Source of the DNA: Platerodrilus igneus
Taxonomy: Eukaryota; Arthropoda; Insecta; Coleoptera; Lycidae
DNA length: 64,000 nucleotides
Direction: 5' to 3'
NCBI GenBank assembly: GCA_036346225.1
Contig: JARFIW010000942.1
Span: forward strand, 1,819,001-1,883,000
This document shows positions 11,262 through 22,330 of this stretch, piece by piece (the stretch's first letter is position 1; every line of letters starts with the position of its first letter). The notes under the pieces were generated by a model that did not search any database, was not told the origin of the DNA, and saw nothing but the letters and a program-made list of their open reading frames with translations. The translations under genes were made by a program, and so were the position numbers.

Positions 11262-11775
11262 CTAGAACTTAGCGACAATATCTTCCAATGGGGAAGTAGA
11301 ATCTGTCATACAAAACAAGCTAGTTATTTCAGAAGCGGGCGAGGAAGGTGTGTTTCCCATTAAAACATATCCGAAAATGGTAATAATAGCAACAGGTTGA
11401 TCGCTATCACCCTGGATGCGACCGTCTAATAACATTTGGGGGAAAATATACGCGCCAAGAAAGAAGTCAATGGGTCCAGATTGAGCAAAGAGCGGATCAG
11501 CTAGCTTGTGGTTAGCCAGATGATTGAAATGTTCCAAAGAAATATTAGAAGTAGGTAAATTCTCACAAATTTTGGGAAGTACTACAGCTTGAAAATTAAT
11601 AATCGATGAAGAAACGCCTATTGGTTTGAGCGAAACGGCGACAGTGCCCTGCTGAGCAGCTGAGCGCATGGAACCTAAACCACTAAGGGTAAGAGAATGT
11701 GCAGTAGTACGAAGACCTAAACGTTTCACACTACATTGCGAAATAAAAGAAGTCATGCTGCCCGAATCGAGTAAA
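11262..11775 (-). pseudogene. BEL/Pao aspartic protease (DUF1758 type)
   Basis: Reading into the frame from about 11775 gives LDSGSMTSFISQCSVKRLGL, an aspartic protease active site (DSG) in the DUF1758 context. Downstream are 'HLANHKLADPLFAQSGPIDFFLGAY' and 'FGYVLMG', the usual 'GW(I/V)(L/V)xG' end of this domain. Confidence 0.8.
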
Positions 11776-11854
11776 CGGCGAAATTGCTGGAAAGAAACAG
11801 AGCAATCAGCAATTTCTACTTGAACGGTGGAAAGTAAAACAACTGAATGTTTAG

Positions 11855-13261
11855 TTAAAGAATTAAATAAAACGACATTCGAAGTTGACGGCCACTACAG
11901 CTAAACGAAGTCGATGATTCCTCAGAGGCACGAGGAATGGAAGGCTTGTAGCTGTCTTGAATAGCGGGAATAGAGCGAGGTGATACCTTAGAGGCGGCGG
12001 TGTCCGGGCTCAAGCGAGCCTGGCTACTAGCAGCGAAAGCGGGTTTAGATGAAACGCGATCGAAGTGCAATAACGAATGATGACGTTGATTACATTGGCG
12101 GCATGAAAAAGTAGACTTACATTTATTTAAAATGTGAGAGTTACTAAGGCAATTAATACAAAGATGATGGTTTTTTTGCAAAGTTGTAGCGATCTTGCGA
12201 CGAAAGTTTAACGAACTCTTTACAGCGATAAAGATTTGTGGTCTTGGTTGCAAAGCGGACATTTATTAGAATTAGTTTTTGTTTCTACTAACATGGAAAC
12301 AGCGGAGCGAGGTTTAGACGGATTGCTAGAATGAAGAACTTTGTTTTAATCAGTTTTATGATTTACCGACAAATTCGATAAGGATTTACACGTATTTTCC
12401 AGATACGCAATTAACTTTTTATAAGATGGGATTGCAGTCGATCTTGATGCAATTCAAAACTACGAGCAGTGTGTACATCCAAGCGGTTTAATATCATTTG
12501 TACAAGAATGAAATCCCAATGCTCTACGGGCAAATCAAATTTTTTAAGCGCCTGTAAATTATCCACAAAAGGATCAACTAATTTTTGCAAACCGACGGGG
12601 TTATCATAGAGTTTAATTTAGGAAATTTATCTATATCGCTCCATAGAGCAGAGGTAATGTAACGAATATTACGATATTTTTCACGAAGTTTTGCGTATGC
12701 AAAAGCGTAATTGGCTTTGGCAGGGTCGAAGTTTTTAATGGTTAGGAGTGCGGAACTTTTTAGTGATGATTGAAGATACGAAAATTTATCTGCGTTGGAC
12801 AGATCGTTATTAAAATGAACGGGACTATCAAAACGATCGATAAAGCTTTCAAACAAAGAACTTTCCCCATCAAATGTAGACAACGACAGCGGGGGTAATG
12901 AAACCTTTGACCTTAAGTTATCTAGCGGCGGGGACACCTTAACCTGTGGTGAAAATTGGCTGGTAAACAGCTTGAAATAAAGCGCTTTTATTTGAAGATA
13001 GTTGTTATCAAAACGTTTTCGTATAACGTCTTCCAACTCAAATTTTTCATCCGCGTCACCGGCGGAAGAAATTGAACCCACAATCCAATTGTGATGCGTG
13101 AAGAAATTTTCTGTGACGGTTTCCAACGATTCGTATTGAGCGCGAAACAAATCTAAAAAAGCGGGTTCGACAGTAGATTTTTGAGCAATCTCAAACATTT
13201 CTTCTAACGAATTGATGGCGATGTTCCGTAGAAAACAAGTACGCTTTAACTTATCTGCCAT
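11855..13261 (-). pseudogene. BEL/Pao gag
   Basis: The likely start is ATG at 13261 (MADKLKRTCFLRN). The frame to 12578 carries 'LPPLSLSTFDGE', 'FESFIDRFDSPVH' and 'DKFSYLQSSLKSSA', the DUF1759 gag region. A second frame (12262-11855) has two zinc-binding clusters, CINCLSNSHILNKC and FSCRQCNQRHHSLLH. A frame break separates the two near 12400-12580. Confidence 0.85.
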
Positions 13262-13470
13262 CGTTAAATATAAATACAAAACAAACGCAGATGAGATAAG
13301 AACAAAAACTTGACGATTTATAATTGCCTAGCGGCGATAACACAAAGGTAAACCTATTGCACGTGAGATAAGAAATACTCGTAAATAACTTAACGCTACA
13401 AATTATGCTAATTGGCTGTCACTGCTTTGACGAGGGATATAATTAATTACGAGTTTGTTATTTATTCCAA

Positions 13471-13490
13471 ATCCGGCGAGAAGCATACCA
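13471..13490 (-). promoter_or_regulatory. putative tRNA primer-binding site of the BEL element
   Basis: Two bases inside the 5' LTR the coding strand reads TGGTATGCTTCTCGCCGGAT. It begins with TGG, the complement of the tRNA CCA end, and has the expected position and length. The matching tRNA was not identified. Confidence 0.5.
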
Positions 13491-13492
13491 AA

Positions 13493-14156
13493 TGTAAAAT
13501 TAATTGCAGTATAAATTTTGAATAGCTAATTAAGAGAGAAAAGTGGACTGTATAAAATTTAAAGGATATTGTAACAACCAACAAATAATTAAATGTTCTT
13601 AAACAAACCAAAGCTGAGCGTTTACTATTAGCACTCACCTGTTAATGATGTGGCGTGCGGATGAAAAAACGTTGGACCAAATACAGCTCTTCCTTTGACG
13701 GATGGAGCGCAGCACAATTTAACGATAGCGGTTATGAACGCGGTTCATAAGTGTAATAATTATTATAAATAGCGGCGGCGGGCAACAAAGCGCTTTATCC
13801 AATTAATTCCATGCAGCACGTGCAAACTCGACGCGGTGTATTCGACTGACTAAACTATATATTAACACAGCGGTTGAGACGTAGTTGGTTCTACGTATAC
13901 ATGAGTATATATAATACGATGCGATCAATTCGAAAGACGACACTATACTCCTCTCGCTTCATGGATTTTCCAATCGATACTTGTTTGCAGCCGCGCACTA
14001 AACAACGTTCGCCACTCACGGCACAGGTTAGCGGGTGCTTAGTAAACACATGGGGAATTTGCACTAACAAGTCCAAATATACCGCGGCGAATTTAAAATA
14101 ACTAACAAACTCAAAGAAATAAAATTTAGCTATAAATTATTTACAAGAACGGAACA
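13493..14156 (-). repeat. BEL/Pao 5' LTR
   Basis: This is the partner of the LTR at 7248-7909, with TG...CA ends. It differs by scattered substitutions and small indels (roughly 4 percent by eye). It is upstream in the minus-strand sense and would hold the promoter. Confidence 0.92.
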
Positions 14157-14160
14157 GCTT
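14157..14160. repeat. target-site duplication GCTT, right copy
   Basis: GCTT directly follows the CA end of the right LTR and matches 7244-7247. The LINE resumes immediately afterwards. Confidence 0.75.
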
Positions 14161-15685
14161 TGGTAATTTTTGCTTTGTAAGTGTTTGGCCCAATTCAGCT
14201 TCTTGTCAAGTATGATGCCCAGGTACTTGACCTTTTCTGATAGGGGCGAGAAGTTTGGAAGAGCGTTGGCAATCTAGTTACCATCAGCTTCCTTTATTGG
14301 TGAACAGCACCAGCCCCGTTTTATTAGGGTTGATTGTTAGGGAGTTCTTGGAGCACCATAGCTCCGTGATCCTTAGTGCTGCTTGCATTAAGTTACACAG
14401 CGCCTGTTCAAATTTGCCGGCTACTAAGATAGCTTTGTCGTCCGCATACCCAATCGTGTAGAAACCTGCCTCGTTAAGCTGTTGGAGAAGGCTGTCCACT
14501 ACTATGTTTCATAGTAGCGGTGACAGCACGCCCCTCTGGGGACAGCGTTTACCTACCGCCCTAACTACTCAGGTTTCCCCAACATTAATGTGTACCCGTC
14601 GACACCGCAGAATCAGCATAGTCAACTACCGAAGGGTATCCTCCGCTCTATGTGCCCGCAGAGCTCTATCAATGCTTGCGAAGGTGATTTCGCTATACGC
14701 ACTCTCAATATCAACAAATGCGCCTAAGGGGGACGTGTTGTTGTTAAGGGTTTTTTCAATCCGTTTTACAACAGCGTGGAGGGCAGACTTCGTGGATTTT
14801 CTTGGTATAAAGGCATGCTGGTTTAGGTGAAGTGGATAAGAAATCATTATCCTCTCCCTCATATCATTGTCGCACAGTCTCACCAAGGTCTTTAGCAAAA
14901 AAGACGTAAGACTGATCGGTCTGTAAGATATAGCCTAGGAGTAATCCTTCCGGCCTGATTTAGGAATGAAGACAACTCTAACCCCTCTCCAACTGTTGGG
15001 GATGTATCTAAAAGCAATACAGCCCCTAAAAAGTACCACGAAGAATGGTGCCGCCTCTCCACATCCCGCTGTAGTAGGGCGGGGAAGATGCCATCCATTC
15101 CAGGGGACTTAAACTGTTTAAGAGTTGAGATGGCCCATTTGATTTTCTTTTCATCCACGACCCGGTTTGAAACCTCCCGGTAGGCCCCATTAGGGGGCGA
15201 GCTGGGTTGGTCCACCCCGTATGAGGAAAGTTGTGGTACACTACCTGGAAAGTAGGTGTCCATGAGCAACTCGGCTGTTTCTGTCTCGTTGGTGGTGTAC
15301 GTACTATCCGCACGTTTCAGGCAGCATGTTTGATAGCGAGGATCTTTGGACAAGATCCTGTTAATGCGAGAGATTGCATAGGCAGACTTGACTGAGTTAC
15401 AGAAGGTCTTCCGAGTCTCTCTGTCGTTTTCTAGTTGCCGTTCTGTATAGGTGTTGGTGGCTTTTATAGGCCTCCCAGTCAGCCATACTTCTGGTGTTTT
15501 TTGCCTTGTTGAACAGTTTGCCTAAGGTCTTTTTCAGCTTCTGTAGGTCCTCACTCCACCATGGGGTGGGTGATGGAGCGATTAGAATCTGTCCTGACCG
15601 GGCATGCCTGTTGAAAGGACTCTACGATGGAGTTCTGAAGAGAGACCGAGTATCTCTGTAGCTTTTCTATTGTTTTGGGGTTGTA
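14161..15685 (-). pseudogene. LOA-like LINE, RT half (right of the BEL insertion), 5'-truncated
   Basis: Minus-strand pieces give, from high to low coordinates: 'WWSEDLQKLKKTLGKLFNKAK' (about 15560-15500), AISRINRILSKDPRYQTC (about 15400-15350), 'LKQFKSPGMDGIFPALLQ' (RT block 0), 'LHLNQHAFIPRKSTKSALHAV' and AFVDIESAYSEITF (blocks 2-3), and GYADDKAILVAGKF with 'LTINPNKTGLVLF' (YADD box, 14499-14284). The region continues across the BEL insertion into 7236. No endonuclease domain is seen before the abrupt junction with BEL-type sequence at about 15685, so the element is 5'-truncated. Confidence 0.87.
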
Positions 15686-16304
15686 GTGCCAAAAGTCATT
15701 CCTAAACTAATTAAAAATGTGCTCATAATCCCACCTCTCAAAGCGGAAAAGTTAGAAACACTAATAGAATTTGGTATGTCGGTTAGAAATCTTACACAAC
15801 ATCTTATCGCAGCCGGACAAGATGCACACTTGTCAAACCCTGTTCTTCTTCGGGAACTTTTGGAGAAACTACCAGCTAATATAATATAAAAGTTACAGTG
15901 GGTTCAACAGCTTAACGATTCTCATATACCTTCACTTCGAGCGTTCAGCGATTTTATGTCATCCGTTGTAGAAACCTTTAGTAAGGAGGTATTGTATTCT
16001 GGTAGTCAGTCTGATAAGACGAAAAAAATCTAAAGTGACTAGTGCAAATTTTCTCCACGCCCACGACTATCTGGGAGGCACAAAACTGCCTCCAACAAAC
16101 GTCAATAAGAACAGTAAAGAAAGATGTTTTCTATGTTCTAAAGAAACACATTTAGCGAAGAACTGCAAAATATTCCTAGACTGTAGCATTGAAGACCAAT
16201 GGAAATATGTTTACCGTTTAAAGTTGTGCAGATGTTTAGGCTTTCACGGTCGTAGAGTGTGTAGGAAACTAAATGTGTGCGGAATTGGTGGGTGTCATGT
16301 CTAG
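15686..16304 (+). pseudogene. old BEL/Pao gag fragment with zinc-binding cluster
   Basis: The first frame has 'LETLIEFGMSVRNLTQHL' and 'PVLLRELLEKLP', typical of the BEL gag C-terminal half. After a stop near 15888 the frame at 16035-16304 has the clusters CFLCSKETHLAKNC and LKLCRCLGFHGRRVCRKLNVC, the BEL gag/pol junction zinc region. Confidence 0.78.
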
Positions 16305-16453
16305 CACCATCCTTTGCTGCATGAACCGACGACGAAAGAAGTAAAAGAGATTAATTCGCCTTCAACTGAAACACATTCGTATCACCCTTTAACAGAATCC
16401 GTATTATTTCGCATACTACCCGTAGTTTTGCATGAAACGGCGACGCCATTAAA

Positions 16454-16726
16454 GTGTTTGCCTTATTGCCTTACTGGATGAAGGTTCCTCGGCAACGCTG
16501 GTTGAACGAGAAATTACCGAACAACTTGGAGTCAGTGGTCCGAATGTACCTTTGTGCAAATATGTCACGCTCTGAAGAATTTTCGCAGGTTCTATCATTA
16601 GACGTTTCTGGTGTAGAAAAACGAAAACGTTACAGTTTAGAAAATGTCAGAACACAAACGCTATATTTTGACCAAATTGCTACAAAGTTCTCGCACTTTA
16701 AAGGCATACCCGTTTTAAGCACGTGA
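16454..16726 (+). pseudogene. old BEL/Pao protease-region remnant
   Basis: The frame follows the zinc cluster and precedes the RT, and contains SLDVSGVEKRKRYSLENVRT, as expected for the end of the DUF1758 region. The protease active site is not readable. The call rests mostly on position. Confidence 0.5.
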
Positions 16727-17041
16727 TTTACTTCTAACAGCTCCATTAAAAGTTAAAGAGGGCATATGTGGTCCTGTAGCTATGAAAAGAAGGTTAGGAT
16801 GATGTGTCTATGGAAAACTCCGTGACGACAGCACAACTGAACAGTCTAGCTATCATATCTGTGAATGTGATTCAGAGATAAAAGTTGATCTTATGCTTAA
16901 GCAGTACTTTAATGTTGAGGATGTTGGAACCCTTCCAAGAGCATGGCGTGTGTTTGAGGAGACAACCACTAGGACCGGTGATCGCTTTATAACGGGGCTA
17001 TTATAGAAATACGACTGTTAGGGTTCCCGAATGGCTATCCA

Positions 17042-17961
17042 ATGGCGATGCTCCGCCCGGAATGTTTAAAGAAACGATTGAGTAGAGATCACCACTTAAA
17101 AAAGAATGTATGTTTACAGTTGCAGCAATATCAAGAAAAGGAATATGCGCACCGGGTCACTGACGAAGAGTTAAGCAAAGCGGATCCCCGTCGAACTTGG
17201 TACCTTCCTCTAGGTGTGGTTTTAAACCCAAAGAAGCCAGGGAATGTATGTTTGATTTGGGATACAGCAGCAAAAGTGGGCGAGGTGTCGCTAAATTCCC
17301 TGCTACCTCCAGGACCTGATCTATTAACATCCTTGCTATCAGTTCTCTTCCGCTTCCGTCAGTATCCTGTTGCGATTAACGTGGATATCAGAGAGATTTT
17401 TCACCAAATTCAGATTGCAGAAAATGATCGACATGCACAAGGTTTTTTGTGGCGCGACAGTACCGATGATCGGCCTGAAATCTTTATTATGGATGTCGCT
17501 ACATTTGGATCAACTAGTTCTCCAACAGCACAATTTGTCAAAAATATAAACGCTCTGGAGTTTATGATGATTATCTTGACAGTTTCGAAACTGCTGATGA
17601 GGCGAATAGAGTTGCTACGGACGTGAAATGGGTTCACTCTAAGGGTAGATTCGAGATCCGCAACTGGTCATCAAATAAAGCTGTCTTGGATTGTATAGGC
17701 AGTCATGATGTTTCAGAGGCGAAGGAACTTGTTCCGCACAAAAGACGCTGCTCAGAACGTGTCTTAGAAATGCTTTGGCTAACTGGAAAAGACGAGTTGA
17801 AATTTTCTATGACATTTAGCGAACAGATTGAAAATTTAATAAAATGCGGAGCAATTCCTTCTAAGCGAGAAATTCTAAAATGCGTTATGAGTCTCTTCGA
17901 TCCATTTGGTTTACTGTCGCATCTGCTGATGCATGGGAAGTTTCTGATACAAATTATCTAG
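17042..17961 (+). pseudogene. old BEL/Pao reverse transcriptase
   Basis: The frame at 17042-17626 carries 'RRTWYLPLGVVLNPKKPGNVCLIWDTAAKVGEVSLNSLLPPGPDLL' style BEL palm motifs, 'VAINVDIREIFHQIQI' (first catalytic Asp in block A) and 'ATFGSTSSPTAQFVKNINAL'. A frame break removes the YVDD box. The frame at 17623-17961 continues with KWVHSKGRFEIRNWSSNKAV and 'LKCVMSLFDPFGLLSHLLMHGK', the RT-to-RNase H connection. Confidence 0.83.
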
Positions 17962-18189
17962 AGGAGCGGTATTGGTTGGGATGAACGTGTAAATAAGGAG
18001 TTGTTTGAACGTTGGAAGAAATAGTCGTCCTTACTTGGTCATGTTGTTGAAGTTACAATACTTAGATGCCATTTTAATAGGCGCTAGTAGCGAGACTTAC
18101 AGTTCTCTACAAATACAAGCGAAACTGCCTATGCCGCAGCAGTGTACTTTCGAGTCACCAATTTTGATGGGAGTATACAATGCGCTTTA

Positions 18190-18430
18190 GTTGCAGGTAA
18201 AGCGAAAGTTGCGTTACTAAAATACGCATCGATTCCTCGCTTAGAGCTGATGGCAGCGGTTTTGGGCACTCGCTTGACTTTGCTCGTTGTCGACGGCCAC
18301 TCAATTACAGCACGTTAAAAAATTTTGTAGACGGATTCTAGAACTGTCCTGGCGTGGATTAAGCCGGAACATCGTAAATATTGACAGTTTGTAGCTAGTC
18401 GAGCAAGGAGAGATTAAAACCACTACTCCA
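18190..18430 (+). pseudogene. old BEL/Pao RNase H remnant
   Basis: After the RT pieces the plus strand reads 'GKAKVALLKYASIPRLELMAAVLGTRL' (about 18196-18280), the standard BEL RNase H middle block. More broken sequence follows to about 18430. No integrase was found downstream. Confidence 0.7.
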
Positions 18431-18480
18431 GAAAACGATTGGACATGGATGATTTGTTACGTTCATTTTCGGCAATAATT

Positions 18481-20399
18481 GGTTATTTTATTTACAATAA
18501 TTTTCAACTCAAATGCTTTGCTAATTAATCATCCGTTTATCTAAATTCCATGTCTACGGTTAAATAAAATCGTCAATTCATAATTAAAAAGAAATACGCT
18601 GGCCAACAATTTTCAACTAAAATCCACTTTGCTTCTAAAACGAAACTTTATTCGATAAATTAAATATCCTGTATATTTTGCTTGGTAAATACTTCCGCTA
18701 ATTAATAATAAATTCTACTTCCTAGAATTCCCTAACGTAAAGTTTGCGCTATACTCAGATAGTCGATAACGTGTTCCAAGTATCCGATAATTGCTTCTTA
18801 TGTGTTTTCCGCTGGAAGAATTCGTCGAATTAAAGCTGTGTATTATCCCAATATAAACTGTGTTTTTCTAGGCTAATTCTGAATAGAAATATTACTTTGA
18901 ACTCTGGTCACTAGCTGAACGAAATTGATTTTATTTGCTTTCCAATCTACACAACGGAGACACGTATAGAAATGTTTGGTTGTTTCCGTTTTTCGTTTGA
19001 AAATTTTGCACACGCAATACGGCGTGGTAGGTATTTAGGGTTTTTACAAAATTGTATTTTTCGTAGAAATTAAATTAATTTTTACTGGTAATTGCTCTAG
19101 CTTCTTCCCTTAAAGCCACGATGAATGGTCGTCCCTTGCTGTAATGGGAGGCCAAGTGCGTTTTTTCTGGGTGTAGGGCCACCTACTCGTTGCTGTGGAT
19201 CAGCTAGTGATTCAACCCCGACGTCAGCAACTTCGAGGCGAGTGTTTTCTTTCTCCATCATTTACGATTGCGACCATATCGGTTGGGATTTTCGATTTAA
19301 GCTCATGCATTCCTAAATTTAATCCGTTTAGGTGACAATTAGTGAATTAGTTTGAGATTTATTGACACTATATGAATGCATTACTATTTCCTTTAAATAA
19401 CTAAGAGTGTACAACTTATTAAAGTGAAAATGATTTGAATGCTTGCTGGTACGTTTGAAAATGTTGGTGCAATTAGATGTACATACTTAGTTTTAGTTTT
19501 ACTATGCTGATTTAGATCTGTTGGTTTTAGAGGGGTAATTTTGCTTAATTTCTTTTTTGTTGCCGGAAGGAAAATTGTAACATTAGCGCGCAACGCCGGA
19601 TCTTGAAAATATGTTTCATTGGCGCCGCAACCTGGGGCTTTGAATTATACTTCAACAAGTAATAACTAAATTTATTTTGAATATTTATTTCTGATGTTCA
19701 CGCGACTTACTATCGAAACCGACTTCCTTTTTCACCACTAACGTGCGTCTTTATGTAACTTTCGGTAGCTTCTAGAAAGATCTGGTGACCATAAGTCGAC
19801 TGATAATTGATATAATACAGGCGGCTTTCTTTGACGGCGGTATCTGATATCTGCGTCCTTGTCGGTTGATAACGTTAGGATTTCTAGACGTGCGACGAAT
19901 GAAAGCTGGATGTAATGTGCTAAAAAGAACTAAGACGCGATCTGGCAGCTTTGTTTAAGTACCTTATACCATTTAATCAAGAAAGTTATAATTGCACTTT
20001 GCACAACCCACATGCACTAATTACTTTTTCTTTGACTTTTGTTCTATTTGCAACAGTGGTAACAGATCAACTTGTAACAGACATATACTTTTATTAAAAA
20101 ACACCTTTTTCGTCACTCCACTTACCAAACATTGTCGCCTGTGTTCAGTGAACACACTTGCTACTAGGGTGGCGCAGCTCTGGTTGGCATCACAACATAG
20201 AACGCACATTTTAAAACCGATTATTTTGTTATGTCCAAAATGCGTTCTAATAATAAACAGTTTAAAGAAAAGGGTTATACACAAACTAAGGTTGTTGCAC
20301 AACGTCACACCCAGGACTAAGTTAATCGAATTATTAAACTTCTAAGAAAATTTATCAATCTGTCGCGGCCAGATTCCGTTCATAAATTCAAATCCTTAT
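18481..20399. other. unassigned AT-rich stretch with a PBS-like site
   Basis: No coding domain was recognised. At 19620-19641 the plus strand reads TGGCGCCGCAACCTGGGGCT, which resembles the tRNA-Lys-type primer-binding site TGGCGCC...TGGGGC seen just inside gypsy-like 5' LTRs. The upstream sequence ends TTTCA one base before it. A decayed LTR could therefore lie to its left, but no second LTR copy was found. ORFs at 19393-19593 (-) and 19992-20345 (+) show no motif. Confidence 0.3.
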
Positions 20400-21115
20400 T
20401 GTCGAAGAAGACGGTTTAGTTGCGGAACGCATTTCTGTGTTAAAAAATTAGATGTTGTGACTTCACGATGAAGACCTGGATCTGGTGTCTTGAAGGTGAT
20501 GATGTCCATGGTTATGCTGAATGCAATGCGACACTTCGTGGCGGTGATCGTACTCGAATTTCCATTGCTCTGGTACTTTGCAGTGGTTGGAGACAAGCTG
20601 GCGTACGGGCGACTTCTTTGGTTGATAGAAATTGAAGCGTTTAAACGCGGAATGTTCCCAATCTTGACGTGCTTGTTGGCGTCACGTGCTCTATGGGATG
20701 GTCCCGATAGCTGTGGCTTTATTGGTCCAAGATGTATCATGAATCCTCTGTCCATACTGTTATGAGAGTTCACTTCATTTTATTACATTAGATTTGATGG
20801 TCACAATGAGATAATCTTAAGGAAAACCTTTAGTGCACGAGGAGCTTGGTGAATTCCGTTTTGCACTATTCTTAAGTTCCCTCCAAGTAGTTTAGTGGCT
20901 TTCTTAAAGAGAGAACAATAAGAAATGATTTACTCTAGCGTTTGGAGCTCCTTTTAAACGGAGATTTGTTTGCGTTGTATATTCGGACGGTTCTATTTTG
21001 TATTTGAGGGGCGTTGAACAAGTCCATTATCGGTTCAGGGGTGTTTTAAGGGTGGATGCTATTTGTTTGAATGCTATGCTCTTATTGGTTAGTTAGTTAG
21101 TGACTGCGCTAGTCA
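20400..21115 (-). repeat. gypsy 3' LTR
   Basis: This shares long blocks with 23144-23696, such as the segments from TTGCGGAACGC (20424 and 23187) to CTTATTGGT (21081 and about 23653). It is about 180 bp longer than the other copy. Exact ends are uncertain because the copies have diverged. Confidence 0.7.
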
Positions 21116-21117
21116 CG

Positions 21118-21396
21118 ATAAAAAGTGATATATTTCTCTGGAAAGTGTACCGTCTACTGCTTCTTGTAATTGTCGTTGAAGAAGTACGTCTTTGTTCGTC
21201 TGAACTCGTGTTGACTGTTTTTGAGGATTCCTTCTCTATGTATGCTGGTTTGACCCTATCGATTAAAATAGTTGTTTTCTTGCCGTGTTTGTCGATGATG
21301 ACTGTTTTATCGTCCGTGTGGATTACTTTGTGTCCATCGTACGTACTTTGTAAAGTTTTTTTGTTGCCTCCACAGTGTAGGAAAATGTGGCTTTAA
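21118..21396 (-). pseudogene. gypsy integrase C-terminal tail
   Basis: On the minus strand a frame reads 'STYDGHKVIHTDDKTVIID' and KHGKKTTILIDRVKPAYIEK. This is the SH3-like end of gypsy integrases, where the consensus runs 'YDGPYKVL...TDKTFxI...GKxxxISIDRLKPAY'. It joins directly to RT sequence, so the integrase core has been deleted. Confidence 0.75.
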
Positions 21397-21400
21397 TTTT

Positions 21401-22330
21401 TCAACTCTTTGCTATGCTTGGTACATTGAACATCTGTAATTGTTTAAAGTGGTAACGTGCGGCAGTCTGATTTGATGCCAGGGTAAACGAATTTTTGGTT
21501 AGCAGCTTCATGGGTGTGCTAAGTTGTGAATGCTTGCGAATGATTTTTTTCGTAATTCTTTTGTTACGAAGGGACGAGCTATCGTTGTTGAAATTTCGCA
21601 GAAAGTTGGCTGGCGCGTTGTCTTTTATTTTGCCTTTTAGTTGATCGTTGAGCATAGCTAGTGAGTCAGCTGATCGTGGTTTGAATCGTCGGTAACAATT
21701 CAATATGCCTAGGAATCGTCTTGGATGTCTCGGGTTTTGTGAAATTCTGTATAATGCGGGTTCTTTCTGGTATCGGTTTGGTGCCATCTTTGATGATGCG
21801 GTAGCCAAGAAATTTGACTTCATCTTGCCCAAAGGTACATGTAGCAGGGTTTATGACCACGCCGTAATATTTTAATCTGTTGAAGAAAATTTCCAAATTG
21901 TTTGTTGTTTTTTTTACACTGAGAAATGTAGTCGATGTATAACCGTAACAGAATTCAAGTCCGCTTAAAAGTTTATCCATGAGTCGTCGAAAAGTTTGTG
22001 CACGTTTCATAATCTAAAGGTTATGTATAGAATTTCGAATAAACCACAAAGCCTTGTTATAGTCGTCTTTTTTTCTTTTTCAGCTATGGAGGTTTGGTGA
22101 TAGACTCTGGCAAGATCGATTGTAGAAAATTTTTTCTGCCTTGCAGTTTTGATGTAAAATCTTCCACAAATGGGATAGTATATCTATCAGGAATTGTGCG
22201 AACGTTTATAGCCTTATAGTCTCCACAGGATCCCCACTCTTTGTTGTGTTTGACCACTAAATACAGCGGTGAAGTCTATGGTGATTTGGATGGTCTTGCT
22301 ATTCCCAACTGAACCATTGTAGTGAATTCG
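21401..22330 (-). pseudogene. gypsy reverse transcriptase, broken
   Basis: Minus-strand pieces in order: 'EFTTMVQLGIARPSKSP' with WGSCGDYKAINVRTIPDRY (about 22330-22190), 'TFRRLMDKLLSGLEFCYGYTS', 'FFNRLKYYGVVINPATCTFGQDEVKFLGYRI' (about 21990-21800) and 'RRFLGILNCYRRF'. In the catalytic box the best match (YIDY) lies in a shifted frame near 21930, so the second catalytic Asp is lost. The order is typical of Ty3/gypsy RT. Confidence 0.82.

Larger units (their letters stand above)
7248..14156 (-). mobile_element. BEL/Pao LTR retrotransposon, near full length, inserted in the LINE
   Basis: Two LTRs of about 662 and 664 bp, each bounded by TG...CA and differing at a few percent of positions by eye, enclose gag and pol on the minus strand. 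The order is gag with DUF1759-type region, zinc knuckles, DUF1758 aspartic protease, RT, RNase H, integrase and a DUF5641-type C-terminal domain, the BEL/Pao arrangement. The element is 6.9 kb and flanked by GCTT. Several frameshifts split pol into overlapping frames, so this copy looks inactive, although the similar LTRs make it the youngest layer of the nest. Confidence 0.93.
15686..18480 (+). mobile_element. older BEL/Pao copy, degenerate fragment
   Basis: Gag, zinc-cluster, protease, RT and RNase H pieces of a BEL/Pao element run on the plus strand with many stops. It begins abruptly at the LINE junction (15685/15686) and fades after RNase H near 18480. No LTR was recognised. It differs clearly in sequence and orientation from the younger BEL element at 7248-14156, so it is a separate lineage. 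It is the oldest layer of this nest. Confidence 0.8.
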
